A stretch of DNA of 34,059 nt from Planctomycetota bacterium (lineage in GTDB: Bacteria > Planctomycetota > PLA2). A program made the translations under genes and the position numbers. The notes under the pieces were generated by a model. The model worked only from the letters and a program-made list of their open reading frames with translations, was not told where the DNA came from and did no database searches. The stretch spans positions 1 through 34,059 of the forward strand of contig JAJFFF010000005.1 in the NCBI GenBank assembly GCA_021776785.1, given 5' to 3'. Shown piece by piece: positions 1 through 7,376 of this stretch; positions within the stretch are counted from its first letter, which is position 1, and every line of letters begins with the position of its first letter.

Positions 1-318
1 GCCAAAGCGTATGGTCGCTACTCTGGACTGACGCCATCGGACCGTAGCTCCGGCGGTCGTACGACCCATGGTGGGATCAGTCGAGAAGGAAGTGCGTACT
101 TGCGCTGGGCACTGACGCAGATGGCGATGGCGTGTACGCGATCTCGAAAGGGATCCGGTTTCGCCGTCGGCGAATGGATTCGTAAAAAAGAAAAACGCCT
201 GACGAGCAAGAAGAAGGCGCGCTGCGCGGCCGCACGCAAGTTAGCCGAATCGATCTGGCGCCTGTTTGTTTATGGCGAATGTTTCAGCGCCGCCCACCCG
301 TTTACGCGCGGTCGATAA
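1..318 (+). pseudogene. IS110-family transposase, C-terminal part (cut by window edge)
   Basis: The reading frame is open from base 1 to a TAA at 316-318, giving about 105 residues of the C-terminal Tnp (Transposase_20) domain of an IS110-type DEDD transposase. The diagnostic stretch is seen: YSGLTPSDRSSGG, then HGGISREGSAYLRW, in which the Ser of SSGG is the usual conserved serine. A basic tail follows. The N-terminal RuvC-like DEDD half would lie upstream of the window, so I cannot tell an intact gene from a fragment. It differs clearly from the second IS110 transposase at 3876-4922 (YSGLVPRVSSSAD), so the two are separate lineages and not copies. It is labelled as an incomplete gene only because the window starts inside it. 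Confidence 0.8.
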
Positions 319-611
319 ACCCAAACCCTCAAAAGCACAAAAGGAGAGCAAGGAAGAGAGTCACTCGGATGGCGGCAGAGCCCGCGGAACCATTGATTGG
401 CTAGCGCCAACACGAAGCCCTTTGCGCCTCGTGTCGATCGTTGACCTGATAGGGACGCCGCCCTCCTAAATCGTCAGTCAGGGATGAAAAGCCCGCAGAG
501 ATGATTGGCTACGAGCTGACCCTCTCCCTTGCTCACCCAGTACACGGAGAAGCGCACGACAGACGAAACGAAATTCAAAACAGTGACTGGAAGACTCCGG
601 CCCGTTTAGAG
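319..611. other. Intergenic stretch downstream of the first IS110 transposase
   Basis: No convincing gene is seen here. If the first IS110 element is of the IS1111 type, its right end lies in this stretch, but I see no clear inverted repeat or boundary. An in-frame ATG at 501 would extend the following lipoprotein gene by 37 residues. Those residues have no signal-peptide character, so I treat that extension as non-coding. Confidence 0.4.
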
Positions 612-1319
612 ATGGTTCCGGGATCTAGGCTCGTCTGCATGTGTCTCTTCGGCCTAGGTGCTTGCTCTGCGCCCCGAGCTGAGCCCGAAGTAGTTCCGCT
701 ACTCATCCTTGAGCGGATCGAGAGCGGTCGAAGGCTTGCAAATGTCGTCATGTATCCGTCCGGTGAGGTCCTCTATCGGGCGCCCAACTCGCAGCCGATG
801 ACGCTCTATACCTACGGAAAGATCTCCGAACCTGGCCTTGCCAAGGTGCGATCGCTGGCAAAGACTACCGAGCCGGTGGACGTAAGCGTGGGACCGACCG
901 CGACGGCGTGGACCTTCCAGTCGTCGGGGATTCGCAAGCTCAAGTTAGACGAGGCGAGTGTGTTGGCGTTGGCTGACTTCATTCGCTCGCGCGCGGAATC
1001 CATTGGACTGCGAAAAAGTGGAGTGTCCGTCACCCTTATGACCGGCGGCAGGATGGGAATTGACGCTCCCCGTACGCGGTGGCCGGATTCGTGGCCTCGT
1101 ATGCCGCGAGACTTGTTCGCCGTCGGGATTGTGTGGCTTCCTCCTTCACAGATCCAAGAAGTCCAGGAGTGGGAGCGCCAGCCACCGGTGTATTTTGACG
1201 ACACCCACGTGGCTGCATGGGCTACATTTCACGCAGAGTTTCCGGGCGACCCTGCATGGCTGTACCCAAAGGGCGCCGTCGCACCCCCGAAGAACCGCAC
1301 TGCGATCTGGAAAGACTGA
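612..1319 (+). CDS. Predicted lipoprotein of unknown function
   Basis: A 235-residue protein starting at ATG 612. I chose this start because it begins a short signal peptide, MVPGSRLVCMCLFGLGAC, ending in a lipobox-like LGAC followed by Ser. The product is therefore probably a lipid-anchored envelope protein. The mature part begins with a repeated-strand pattern (LERIESGRRLANVVMYPSG...). Its hydrophobic/polar alternation and Trp/Pro-rich C-terminus do not match any family I can name. An upstream in-frame ATG at 501 exists but gives a non-signal N-terminus. Upstream lies IS110 debris and downstream the first large CReg lipoprotein, on the same strand 218 bp away. That gap holds no supported gene. 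Confidence 0.6.
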   Translation: MVPGSRLVCMCLFGLGACSAPRAEPEVVPLLILERIESGRRLANVVMYPSGEVLYRAPNSQPMTLYTYGKISEPGLAKVRSLAKTTEPVDVSVGPTATAWTFQSSGIRKLKLDEASVLALADFIRSRAESIGLRKSGVSVTLMTGGRMGIDAPRTRWPDSWPRMPRDLFAVGIVWLPPSQIQEVQEWERQPPVYFDDTHVAAWATFHAEFPGDPAWLYPKGAVAPPKNRTAIWKD

Positions 1320-1537
1320 GGAGCACGCCTCTTGCACCTGTTGCTCCCCCGCCTGCAAGTAAGGGCTGAGCCGCCGCGGCAATGCGGAACCCAGTCATTC
1401 GGCGCGGGTGCGCTCGCTATCTCGCGGCTGCAGTTTGCGCCGCAAGCTGATCTCTTTCCGGACGAAGGTCCCTTTTATCTTCGTGCCCTACGTCTGTATC
1501 AGCTGAGCGTGAAGGTGGCGCGGAAGATCGTAGGGGA

Positions 1538-3379
1538 ATGACGCGCGTGTGGGCTGTTCGAGGAATTCTGCTCGTGATCTTGGGGTGCGGCTCCCAAGAC
1601 GGCCCGCAAGAGGCGTCCACAGGCGCAACGAGCGAACGCTTGACGCACCTCCAAGGCCAAGTCGTTTGGGACGATGGTCGACCGGCGAGAAGCGCAATCG
1701 TCCAGTATGCGAAAAACAGTATCGTCGAGTGCACGGAGGGCGGAAGGTTCACGATGCCCTACGCTGGTGAGTCTCGATCGATCCGAGCATGGGCTGAGCG
1801 TGAAGACTTTGTTCACAGCGCGAAACTTCGGATCGATGGATCAAGTCCACTTCCGAGAATCGTCCTGCCGACGAAGTACCGCTTTCGCATCAGGATCCAA
1901 AACGAAGACGGACAACTCATTCCGAGCAAGATTCACTTGTCTGAGCCATGGCCGCGCATCTTGTCGTCGGGGGCCGGCGAGGAAGAACTGTGGCTTCCTA
2001 GCCTTTACTTCTCGGTTGATGTTGTCCCTACGGATGACTCTTGGGCTCCGATGCGCCAAATTGTCGCGGGCCAAAACGAGTTGTCGCTTACCGTTCAGAG
2101 AGGACACGCGATTGAAGGAAAGGTGACGGACGGGCATCGTGGCGTGCACAGAGCCGTCATCGTGGCGCGCCCACGGCACACGTTCTGGAGGAAGGGCCGG
2201 AAGTGGGTCGAGACCCACACGTGGATATCTCGAACAACGACTACGGACCGCAACGGACGATTCGTTCTGCGCGGCATCGCGAACGTCGGCCACGAACTCG
2301 AAGTGAGCACAGAGCACGCGGCGCTGGCAACAAAAGCGGTGTTCATCGATGGACCGTCAATGCAGGTGATTGCACTCGCGCCGAAACGAAAGCCAAAGGT
2401 CGTCGTGGTGGACGTGGACAACAATCGTGTCGTTCATGCGGTGGTCCGAATCTACCCTGTCTCGGACGCTGAGCCCATCCTTGAGAAGGAGACCGACGCC
2501 GACGGATTCCTCGATTCGATGCCGCTCCCCGTTGACGCTGACTACACGCTCGTTGCATCCGCACCGGGACGCGACCTCGCGCCGACAATCATTTCACCAT
2601 GGCGTTGTGAAGACACGACGGTTCAACTGAAGCCGGGACGGACCATCCTCGTTCGTGTAGACGGGCCGCGGCCGTCCGACGACGAAAGGTTGGTTTTTCG
2701 CTTCGACCGGGGAGGTCAACCGCCGCTTCCGTGGCACGTACAGAGACCTGAAGGAGCTAGCAGCGGAACAAGGACGGCACAGATATCCAAGGCTCCCCGG
2801 TCCCCAATGATTGTGAGCCTGATTGCTACGCGTTACCTCGACTCCCAGAGAAAACGAATCGGTCCCAGTGACGACAAGCTGACCTTTCGCGCATCTCCCA
2901 GGCGATTGCTTTCGCTGGTCGTCGAGAACTGGCCTCGGCAGCTGGGCCACGCCGTGCTGGGTAACATCGACACAGGCATTCGGCAACGACAACTCATCGA
3001 GTATGGTCGCGCGAAGTTTTGGGTATCGGGCGACAAGCCGGATCTGACGCTTTTAGTCCTTAGCGACACGATGGGATCTGTAACGCGGGGCGTCTTGTTC
3101 CCGCGGTCTGTCGTCCGCGTGGAGCCGTTGTGTGAGCTCACGGGTCGCGTCCGGCTTCCTGATCCGAACTTTCGTATCACGGTCACCGTGTTAACTCCGG
3201 ACGGGATTCTTGTTCGTCGTCCGCGCGTCGATATCGCTGGACGGTTTCGGTGCGCCGTGCCAAAAGGCGCCGTGCAGGTTGTTGCGGAAGCGACACGACA
3301 GCAAGCGCGGTACACAAGCACGGTGAACGCCAACGCGCCCGGCGACGTGAGTATCGACCTCGACCCTAGCCAGGACTGA
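1538..3379 (+). CDS. Large CReg/beta-sandwich lipoprotein, paralogue of 5215-7284
   Basis: 613 residues. The N-terminus MTRVWAVRGILLVILGCGS is a lipoprotein signal peptide with lipobox VILGC, so the protein should be anchored in the envelope. The body is built from carboxypeptidase-regulatory-like beta-sandwich modules. Marks include GQVVWDDGRPARSAIV near residue 40, a second module around residue 195 (IEGKVTDGHRGVHRAVIVARP) with the TDRNGRFVLRGI signature, and a third around 300 with TDADGFLDSMPLP. The C-terminal third (VENWPRQLG, a later EYGRAKFWV block, TGRVRLPDP) aligns with the end of the 5215-7284 product, so the two genes are duplicates. A G-rich sequence just before the ATG (taggggaatg) may be the ribosome site. 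The role is unknown; similar modules serve as adhesive or structural envelope domains. Confidence 0.75.
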   Translation: MTRVWAVRGILLVILGCGSQDGPQEASTGATSERLTHLQGQVVWDDGRPARSAIVQYAKNSIVECTEGGRFTMPYAGESRSIRAWAEREDFVHSAKLRIDGSSPLPRIVLPTKYRFRIRIQNEDGQLIPSKIHLSEPWPRILSSGAGEEELWLPSLYFSVDVVPTDDSWAPMRQIVAGQNELSLTVQRGHAIEGKVTDGHRGVHRAVIVARPRHTFWRKGRKWVETHTWISRTTTTDRNGRFVLRGIANVGHELEVSTEHAALATKAVFIDGPSMQVIALAPKRKPKVVVVDVDNNRVVHAVVRIYPVSDAEPILEKETDADGFLDSMPLPVDADYTLVASAPGRDLAPTIISPWRCEDTTVQLKPGRTILVRVDGPRPSDDERLVFRFDRGGQPPLPWHVQRPEGASSGTRTAQISKAPRSPMIVSLIATRYLDSQRKRIGPSDDKLTFRASPRRLLSLVVENWPRQLGHAVLGNIDTGIRQRQLIEYGRAKFWVSGDKPDLTLLVLSDTMGSVTRGVLFPRSVVRVEPLCELTGRVRLPDPNFRITVTVLTPDGILVRRPRVDIAGRFRCAVPKGAVQVVAEATRQQARYTSTVNANAPGDVSIDLDPSQD

Positions 3380-3430
3380 GCAGGCGACGTCGGTGACCGG
3401 CTGGTCCACCTGCCCGCTGTACGTCGGATC

Positions 3431-3455
3431 GAGATGCGCAACAGATGCGCATCTC
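3431..3455 (+). terminator. Perfect 9-bp hairpin after the CReg lipoprotein gene
   Basis: GAGATGCGC at 3431-3439 pairs perfectly with GCGCATCTC at 3447-3455 across a 7-nt loop, 51 bp past the stop codon of 1538-3379. The position fits transcription termination, but no strong T-run follows (only ttgg). It could be a factor-dependent terminator or an RNA-stabilising 3' stem. Confidence 0.45.
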
Positions 3456-3499
3456 TTGGACTCTAGAAACGGAACCTTGTCTAGACTAGGCAGCGTGCT

Positions 3500-3526
3500 G
3501 TCTCAGCTACGTTGGCACAGAGGGCC
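3500..3526 (+). repeat. 27-bp direct repeat, copy 1 (second copy 7297-7323)
   Basis: A 27-bp sequence beginning TGTCTCAGCTACGTTGG and ending CACAGAGGGC is identical at 3500-3526 and 7297-7323, in the same orientation. Copy 1 lies 121 bp after the stop of one CReg protein gene, and copy 2 lies 13 bp after the stop of its paralogue. Flanking sequence is only weakly similar. The element contains TTGGCACA, which resembles a promoter half-site. It is either the scar of a segmental duplication or a shared control element. Confidence 0.85.
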
Positions 3527-3577
3527 AGCTCGTAGTTTTCGCGACTCCATAGTGAGGTTGTGCCGCGCGGGTGAGGG

Positions 3578-3719
3578 CGCTTCGACGGAGGTCGACATGC
3601 GCCGTCGAGCAAGACGGAGTCAAGACGGGGCTTCATCTGGTGGGATCGCGAAGCGCACGTCATTCGAGTACGACGAGGCGAATTTCTCTGGCGTCGCCGC
3701 GCGCGAACTCTGCGCGGCG
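3578..3719 (+). ncRNA. Structured leader of the IS110 element, candidate bridge RNA region
   Basis: The 3380-3875 stretch has no supported protein gene. Two strong hairpins lie in it upstream of the transposase. The first pairs TCGACGG (3581-3587) with CCGTCGA (3601-3607) and extends by GC/GC across a bulged base. The second pairs CGCCGCGC (3695-3702) with GCGCGGCG (3712-3719) across a 9-nt loop. IS110-group elements are known to encode a structured bridge RNA in the non-coding end next to the recombinase, and the position fits. I cannot fold the region or identify target- and donor-binding loops by eye, so exact ends and identity are inference. In IS1111-type elements the RNA would instead be downstream, at about 4923-5147. 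Confidence 0.3.
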
Positions 3720-3875
3720 GGCCTTGATGACCGGCACCGTCGTCACGCAGGGAAGGCGCCGATTCGTAGCTCCGCCGCTTCGGTTGACACTCGATTGAGC
3801 TGGAAGGTATAGCGGGGTAGGCCGATCGCATCCTTGTCTGAAGTCTTCAACCTCATCAGAAAGGACCAACCGACC

Positions 3876-4922
3876 ATGCCCCACGCCCAGTATTTCGTTG
3901 GAATCGATTTGCACAAGACGGTGATTCAGATTTGTGTGCGCGACGCAGCGGGCGAAGTCGTCGTCGAGGAGCGGCACCGAGTGCGGACGCTTGAAGACGG
4001 CCTTGCGCTCGTCGATTCGATGAACCGTTGGGCACCGGCCCGCCTGGCCGTCGAAGCGGTCGGGCTCAATTGCTGGTTCGTCAACGCGTGCCAGCAGCGC
4101 GACTACGACATCCTCGTCGTCGATGCGGCGCGACTCAATTTGCGGTCGTGCGGCAAGAAAACGGACCGGCGCGACGCCCAGGAGATCGCTCGACGGTTAT
4201 GGCTGGGAGATCTCGATCGCCACGCCAAAACGTACTATCCGTCTGACGAAGAGTACGCGCTGCGACAGCTTGAGCGCATTCGCCACGATCTTGTCGGCCA
4301 ACGCACGCATCTAAGTAACCGGATTCGTGCCCTGCTCGACGCGTACAAAGAGGCTGTGCCCCAAGGGACGTTGTATGGAAAAGGGCAACTCGACGATCTT
4401 CGAGCCTTGCGACTTGCGGCGCCGGATCTCGAGTGCTGCGTCGATGCACTTACCCATGCGTTGGAGCAAGTGCAGGAGTCAATTCGACGACTCACGGTGC
4501 GCATCCGTGAGCGGGCCAAGGCGAGCCAAGTCGCTGCACTTCAAGAGATGATTCCGCAAGTCGGAGCGCAAACCGCGCTCACGATCGTGGCCGAGCTCGG
4601 CGACGTAAGTCGATTCCGCAATGCTCGCGCCGCTGCGTCGTACAGTGGTTTGGTCCCGCGCGTGAGCAGCTCCGCCGACACGAGCTTCCACGGCCGCATC
4701 ACCAAGAAAGGGAACAAAGAGCTACGCTGGATCCTCAACCAAGTCGCTGTGCGGCTCATGAGCACCCATCCCGAAGTCCGGAAGTGGGCTGAGCCGCACC
4801 GCCGCCGAATGCACGCCAACAAGGTCCGCACCGCACTGGCGCGACGACTCTTGGTTGGCATCTACAAGGTGCTCCTAACCGGCGAAATCTTTGACATGAG
4901 GCGCTGCCTCGGCGCCGCGTAG
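3876..4922 (+). CDS. IS110-family DEDD transposase (RNA-guided recombinase type)
   Basis: 348 residues from ATG 3876. A TTG 42 bp upstream (3834) would add 14 residues without family character. The N-terminal RuvC-like domain keeps all four acidic residues: D11 (GIDLHK), E60 (VEAVG), D97 and D100 (KKTDRRDAQEIAR). The middle part is helical, and a helix-hairpin-helix-like segment (IPQVGAQTALTIVAELG) lies near 226-242. The C-terminal Tnp domain has YSGLVP with the conserved serine probably S266, followed by GRITKKGNKELRW. The length is normal for the family and no frameshift is seen, so the gene looks functional. Family knowledge: such enzymes move DNA through a serine-linked intermediate guided by an RNA from the element's own non-coding end. 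A structured leader precedes it at 3578-3719. Confidence 0.92.
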   Translation: MPHAQYFVGIDLHKTVIQICVRDAAGEVVVEERHRVRTLEDGLALVDSMNRWAPARLAVEAVGLNCWFVNACQQRDYDILVVDAARLNLRSCGKKTDRRDAQEIARRLWLGDLDRHAKTYYPSDEEYALRQLERIRHDLVGQRTHLSNRIRALLDAYKEAVPQGTLYGKGQLDDLRALRLAAPDLECCVDALTHALEQVQESIRRLTVRIRERAKASQVAALQEMIPQVGAQTALTIVAELGDVSRFRNARAAASYSGLVPRVSSSADTSFHGRITKKGNKELRWILNQVAVRLMSTHPEVRKWAEPHRRRMHANKVRTALARRLLVGIYKVLLTGEIFDMRRCLGAA

Positions 4923-5035
4923 CCACCAAAAAAACAAGGCTCAACAAGTCGGGACTCAACGGCGAGTCACTTCGATACGCTACTGGCCCGGAGAGCGGCC
5001 GAACCTCGAATGAAGGTCTCGCCGACTACTTTCCT

Positions 5036-5055
5036 GAGCGGGCCCTGCCCAGCTC
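5036..5055 (+). terminator. GC-rich hairpin downstream of the IS110 transposase
   Basis: GAGCGGGC (5036-5043) pairs with GCCC and GCTC (5047-5050 and 5052-5055) across a 3-nt CCT loop, with one bulged A. It lies 114 bp past the transposase stop, with no T-run after it. It may be a transcription stop or part of the right end of the insertion sequence. Confidence 0.35.
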
Positions 5056-5147
5056 GACAAGGCGATTGGACAAGCCCGATCTCGTTGACGTACGAACAAA
5101 AAGCGAGCAACCACATGCCAAATCCACATCAGGATGCGAGCGGACTC

Positions 5148-5178
5148 TTGACGACCCCCTAAAGGGGTACCGTACTCT
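5148..5178 (+). promoter_or_regulatory. Putative promoter with palindromic spacer upstream of 5215
   Basis: TTGACG at 5148-5153 is a good -35 box. TACTCT at 5173-5178 is a possible -10 box after a longish 19-bp spacer. Inside the spacer lies an inverted repeat, ACCCC (5154-5158) and GGGGT (5164-5168), where an operator would occlude polymerase. The start codon at 5215 is at a plausible distance. No transcript data support it. Confidence 0.4.
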
Positions 5179-5214
5179 GCGTGCAAACAAAGTCGCCTAG
5201 GATCATTCTCCAGA

Positions 5215-7284
5215 GTGCGAAGTAAGTCTCTGCTCGCGGTTTGTTTGACGGCGCTCTTGGTCTGGTGGGTGTCGTCTGTCTTTCGGGACAACACGGCTGC
5301 TCGAACTCGCCAGAGCGGCTCGTTTTCGATCACCGTTGTGGACGAAGGCAACGTGCGATTGCGGGCGGCAAGCGTCCGCTCGCCCGAGGCTTCTATCCGA
5401 CGCCTTGGCGAAGGGGAGTTTTCAGTTCGCAGTTCCGGCGCGGTGACAGTCCAGGTGTCGTGTGTTGGATTTTTGCCGCAAGAACGGAACGTCGATCGAT
5501 CCACCGTCATCGTCCTCTCGAGAATGGATGCGGATGCGCCATCGCTACCTTCTTATCGGGGTCGTGTGGAATGGGACGATGGGGGCGCGGCAGAGTACGC
5601 AGGAGTAGAAATCTTCGGCGATTTCGTGAAGTGCCATGGAGACGGAGAGTTCACTCATGACGCCGTGGGGCTGGACGACGAAGCGTCCGTCGTTGTGTGG
5701 GCATCTCGGTACGGCGTCGCCCGCAAGGTGGCGCACCGACTTCGTCGCGGGGAGTTCGCGACGCTCATCGTTCCGAGCTTCGTTACGATCACGCTTCGTA
5801 TGGTCGCTGGTGAAACAGATGACCTCGTGCCCGGGGTGTTCTATGTCGATGTCGAGAACGGCAGTCTCGCAAGATTCGACGCACCTAAAGGAGCGCTCTC
5901 CGTCCAGCTCGAGTCTTCTACGTTTTGGCTCGAAGCCGTGCCGAGCAATAAGACGCACGGTCCTCGCCGGCGACTGGTAACCAACGAGGCGGTTGCAACC
6001 ATACGCGTTTCACCCCAATCCCAGTCTGTCTCCGGTCGCGTCCTTGTCGGGAACTCTCCTCTGGGTAACGGCAAAGTGATCGCGCGGCCCATCCGTCAGT
6101 TGCTATGGGCCGGCGCGATGAGGCGCGAGGTGACGGCGCCGGTCCATAGTCTTTGCGGCATCGGCCCTGGCGGCTCGTTTGCGCTCTTCAACCTCGCCGT
6201 CGGCAAGTACGAAGTAAGAGTCATGCACTTGGATGGGAGCGTCATTTGGCAAGGGAAGATCGACGCGCCACAAGCAGATCGGGTCATTCGGGTTGCTGAA
6301 CCCGGCGCGATGCGAATCCGGATGACCGGCAGCCGCCCCGTTCCGAAAGACACGGTCGTCACGCTCCGGTCCAGCCTGACCGGGCCCGCCCTCTCAAAGG
6401 GTGTGCTCGGTGATCGAGACACTTTGATCGTTGAGAATCCAAAGGGCTCGACGAAGTGGATCCTGATCGATCCGCCGCAGAGCTCCAAGCTTTCACCGGC
6501 TCTCGTTCCCTGGAGGAAAGGAGAGCAAACGATCGACCTGGCTGAAGTCGAGGCGGTCGATGTGATGTTGCCGGGTCGGGTTGACGACGAGAACCGGTCC
6601 CTGGCCATTTGGCTACCAGCGGATCGGAAGAATCCTCAGTTGCACCGCTCGGCGCTGGCGCGCATTGTGCCGGTCTTGCCCCATGAGCGGATGACAATCG
6701 ATCTGCCCAACAGCACGGCTATCTTGGAGCTGCGGAGAGGGCGTCGACTTGACGCTTTGGAGGTCGTGCGCCCAGCAGGCGTGTCGTCTGTTCGGTTTCC
6801 TGACGCACCGTCACGCAAGGTTTTGGTCCGAGCAAACAACTGGCCTCACGAGGTGGCGGGGTCGATTCGGATTCGGAGCGCGGCGGCCGGCCGCGCTTGG
6901 ACCGAGTACACGAGTACCGGTCGAGCAACGTTTCTTGTTCCTTCAAGCACCGGTCCGCTCACGGTCGTTGCGATGGCCCGGGATCTTTGTTGTGTCGCCT
7001 CAGGCGCGGGCCCGGAGTTCGAGTTGCATCTTGAGCCGACGGTGCGTGTGCGAGGCACGATCAGAGGCGTGGATCGCGGCACACCGGTGGCTGTAACGAT
7101 CACGACCGCAGACGGCGTATGGATCGGTCGCCACGATGTCGGGGTCTCCAGGGAGATCCGCTTCCGTTCGCCACAATCTCCGATCGTGCTAAGCGCAGTT
7201 GTTCGATCATTTGACCAAAACATGCGCCGGACGATCTCAGTGGATCCGAAAGACGGCGAAGTAGTGACGATTCGATTCGACTAA
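5215..7284 (+). CDS. Large CReg/beta-sandwich envelope protein, paralogue of 1538-3379
   Basis: 689 residues from GTG 5215. The N-terminus MRSKSLLAVCLTALLVWWVSS is a signal peptide or membrane anchor, not a clear lipobox as in its paralogue. An extra N-terminal module of about 100 residues precedes GRVEWDDGGAAEYAGVEI near residue 114, which lines up with GQVVWDDGRPARSAIV of the 1538-3379 product. The shared order continues with an Arg/Pro-rich VIARP block near residue 290, then NWPHEV, EYTSTGRATFLV and a last beta module (RVRGTIRG). These are secreted beta-sandwich modules of the carboxypeptidase-regulatory type, with no catalytic motif seen. A possible promoter with a palindrome lies just upstream, and the 27-bp repeat begins 13 bp after the stop. 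Confidence 0.72.
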   Translation: MRSKSLLAVCLTALLVWWVSSVFRDNTAARTRQSGSFSITVVDEGNVRLRAASVRSPEASIRRLGEGEFSVRSSGAVTVQVSCVGFLPQERNVDRSTVIVLSRMDADAPSLPSYRGRVEWDDGGAAEYAGVEIFGDFVKCHGDGEFTHDAVGLDDEASVVVWASRYGVARKVAHRLRRGEFATLIVPSFVTITLRMVAGETDDLVPGVFYVDVENGSLARFDAPKGALSVQLESSTFWLEAVPSNKTHGPRRRLVTNEAVATIRVSPQSQSVSGRVLVGNSPLGNGKVIARPIRQLLWAGAMRREVTAPVHSLCGIGPGGSFALFNLAVGKYEVRVMHLDGSVIWQGKIDAPQADRVIRVAEPGAMRIRMTGSRPVPKDTVVTLRSSLTGPALSKGVLGDRDTLIVENPKGSTKWILIDPPQSSKLSPALVPWRKGEQTIDLAEVEAVDVMLPGRVDDENRSLAIWLPADRKNPQLHRSALARIVPVLPHERMTIDLPNSTAILELRRGRRLDALEVVRPAGVSSVRFPDAPSRKVLVRANNWPHEVAGSIRIRSAAAGRAWTEYTSTGRATFLVPSSTGPLTVVAMARDLCCVASGAGPEFELHLEPTVRVRGTIRGVDRGTPVAVTITTADGVWIGRHDVGVSREIRFRSPQSPIVLSAVVRSFDQNMRRTISVDPKDGEVVTIRFD

Positions 7285-7296
7285 CGGGAAGTGCGG

Positions 7297-7323
7297 TGTC
7301 TCAGCTACGTTGGCACAGAGGGC
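7297..7323 (+). repeat. 27-bp direct repeat, copy 2
   Basis: Identical over 27 bp to 3500-3526 and in the same orientation. It lies between the stop of the CReg gene (7284) and the start of the next gene (7377). Its TGGCAC is followed, with GG-N10-GC spacing, by a GC pair, which resembles a sigma-54 site. Copy 1 does not keep that GC, so the promoter reading is weak. Confidence 0.85.
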
Positions 7324-7376
7324 GCTCGGCGCCGTGTTGGAACAGGGGTGCTAGTGTCTGTACAAAAGGTATTCAT

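Larger units (their letters stand above)
3527..5147 (+). mobile_element. IS110-family insertion sequence (ends not resolved)
   Basis: The element is inferred from its complete transposase and the non-coding flanks of about 350 bp upstream and about 225 bp downstream. IS110 elements lack conventional terminal inverted repeats and often make no target duplication, so the ends cannot be read from this copy alone. The limits given are the 27-bp repeat on the left and the likely promoter of the next gene on the right. The element sits between two paralogous CReg genes, so it entered, or was carried with, a duplicated segment. Confidence 0.4.

Noticed and set aside
501..611. N-terminal extension of the first lipoprotein from ATG 501
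   Set aside because: The added 37 residues are polar and would bury the lipoprotein signal peptide that starts at 612.
3393..3812. 139-codon open frame upstream of the IS110 transposase
   Set aside because: It runs through the hairpins and the 27-bp repeat, is Arg/Ser-rich in the way of out-of-frame GC-rich DNA, and has no family character.
3834..3875. TTG start for the IS110 transposase
   Set aside because: ATG 3876 places the catalytic D at residue 11, as is usual in the family. The 14 extra residues have no match.
7296..7376. GTG start for the EEP-like gene within the 27-bp repeat
   Set aside because: ATG 7377 has a good ribosome site and opens directly into a signal peptide.
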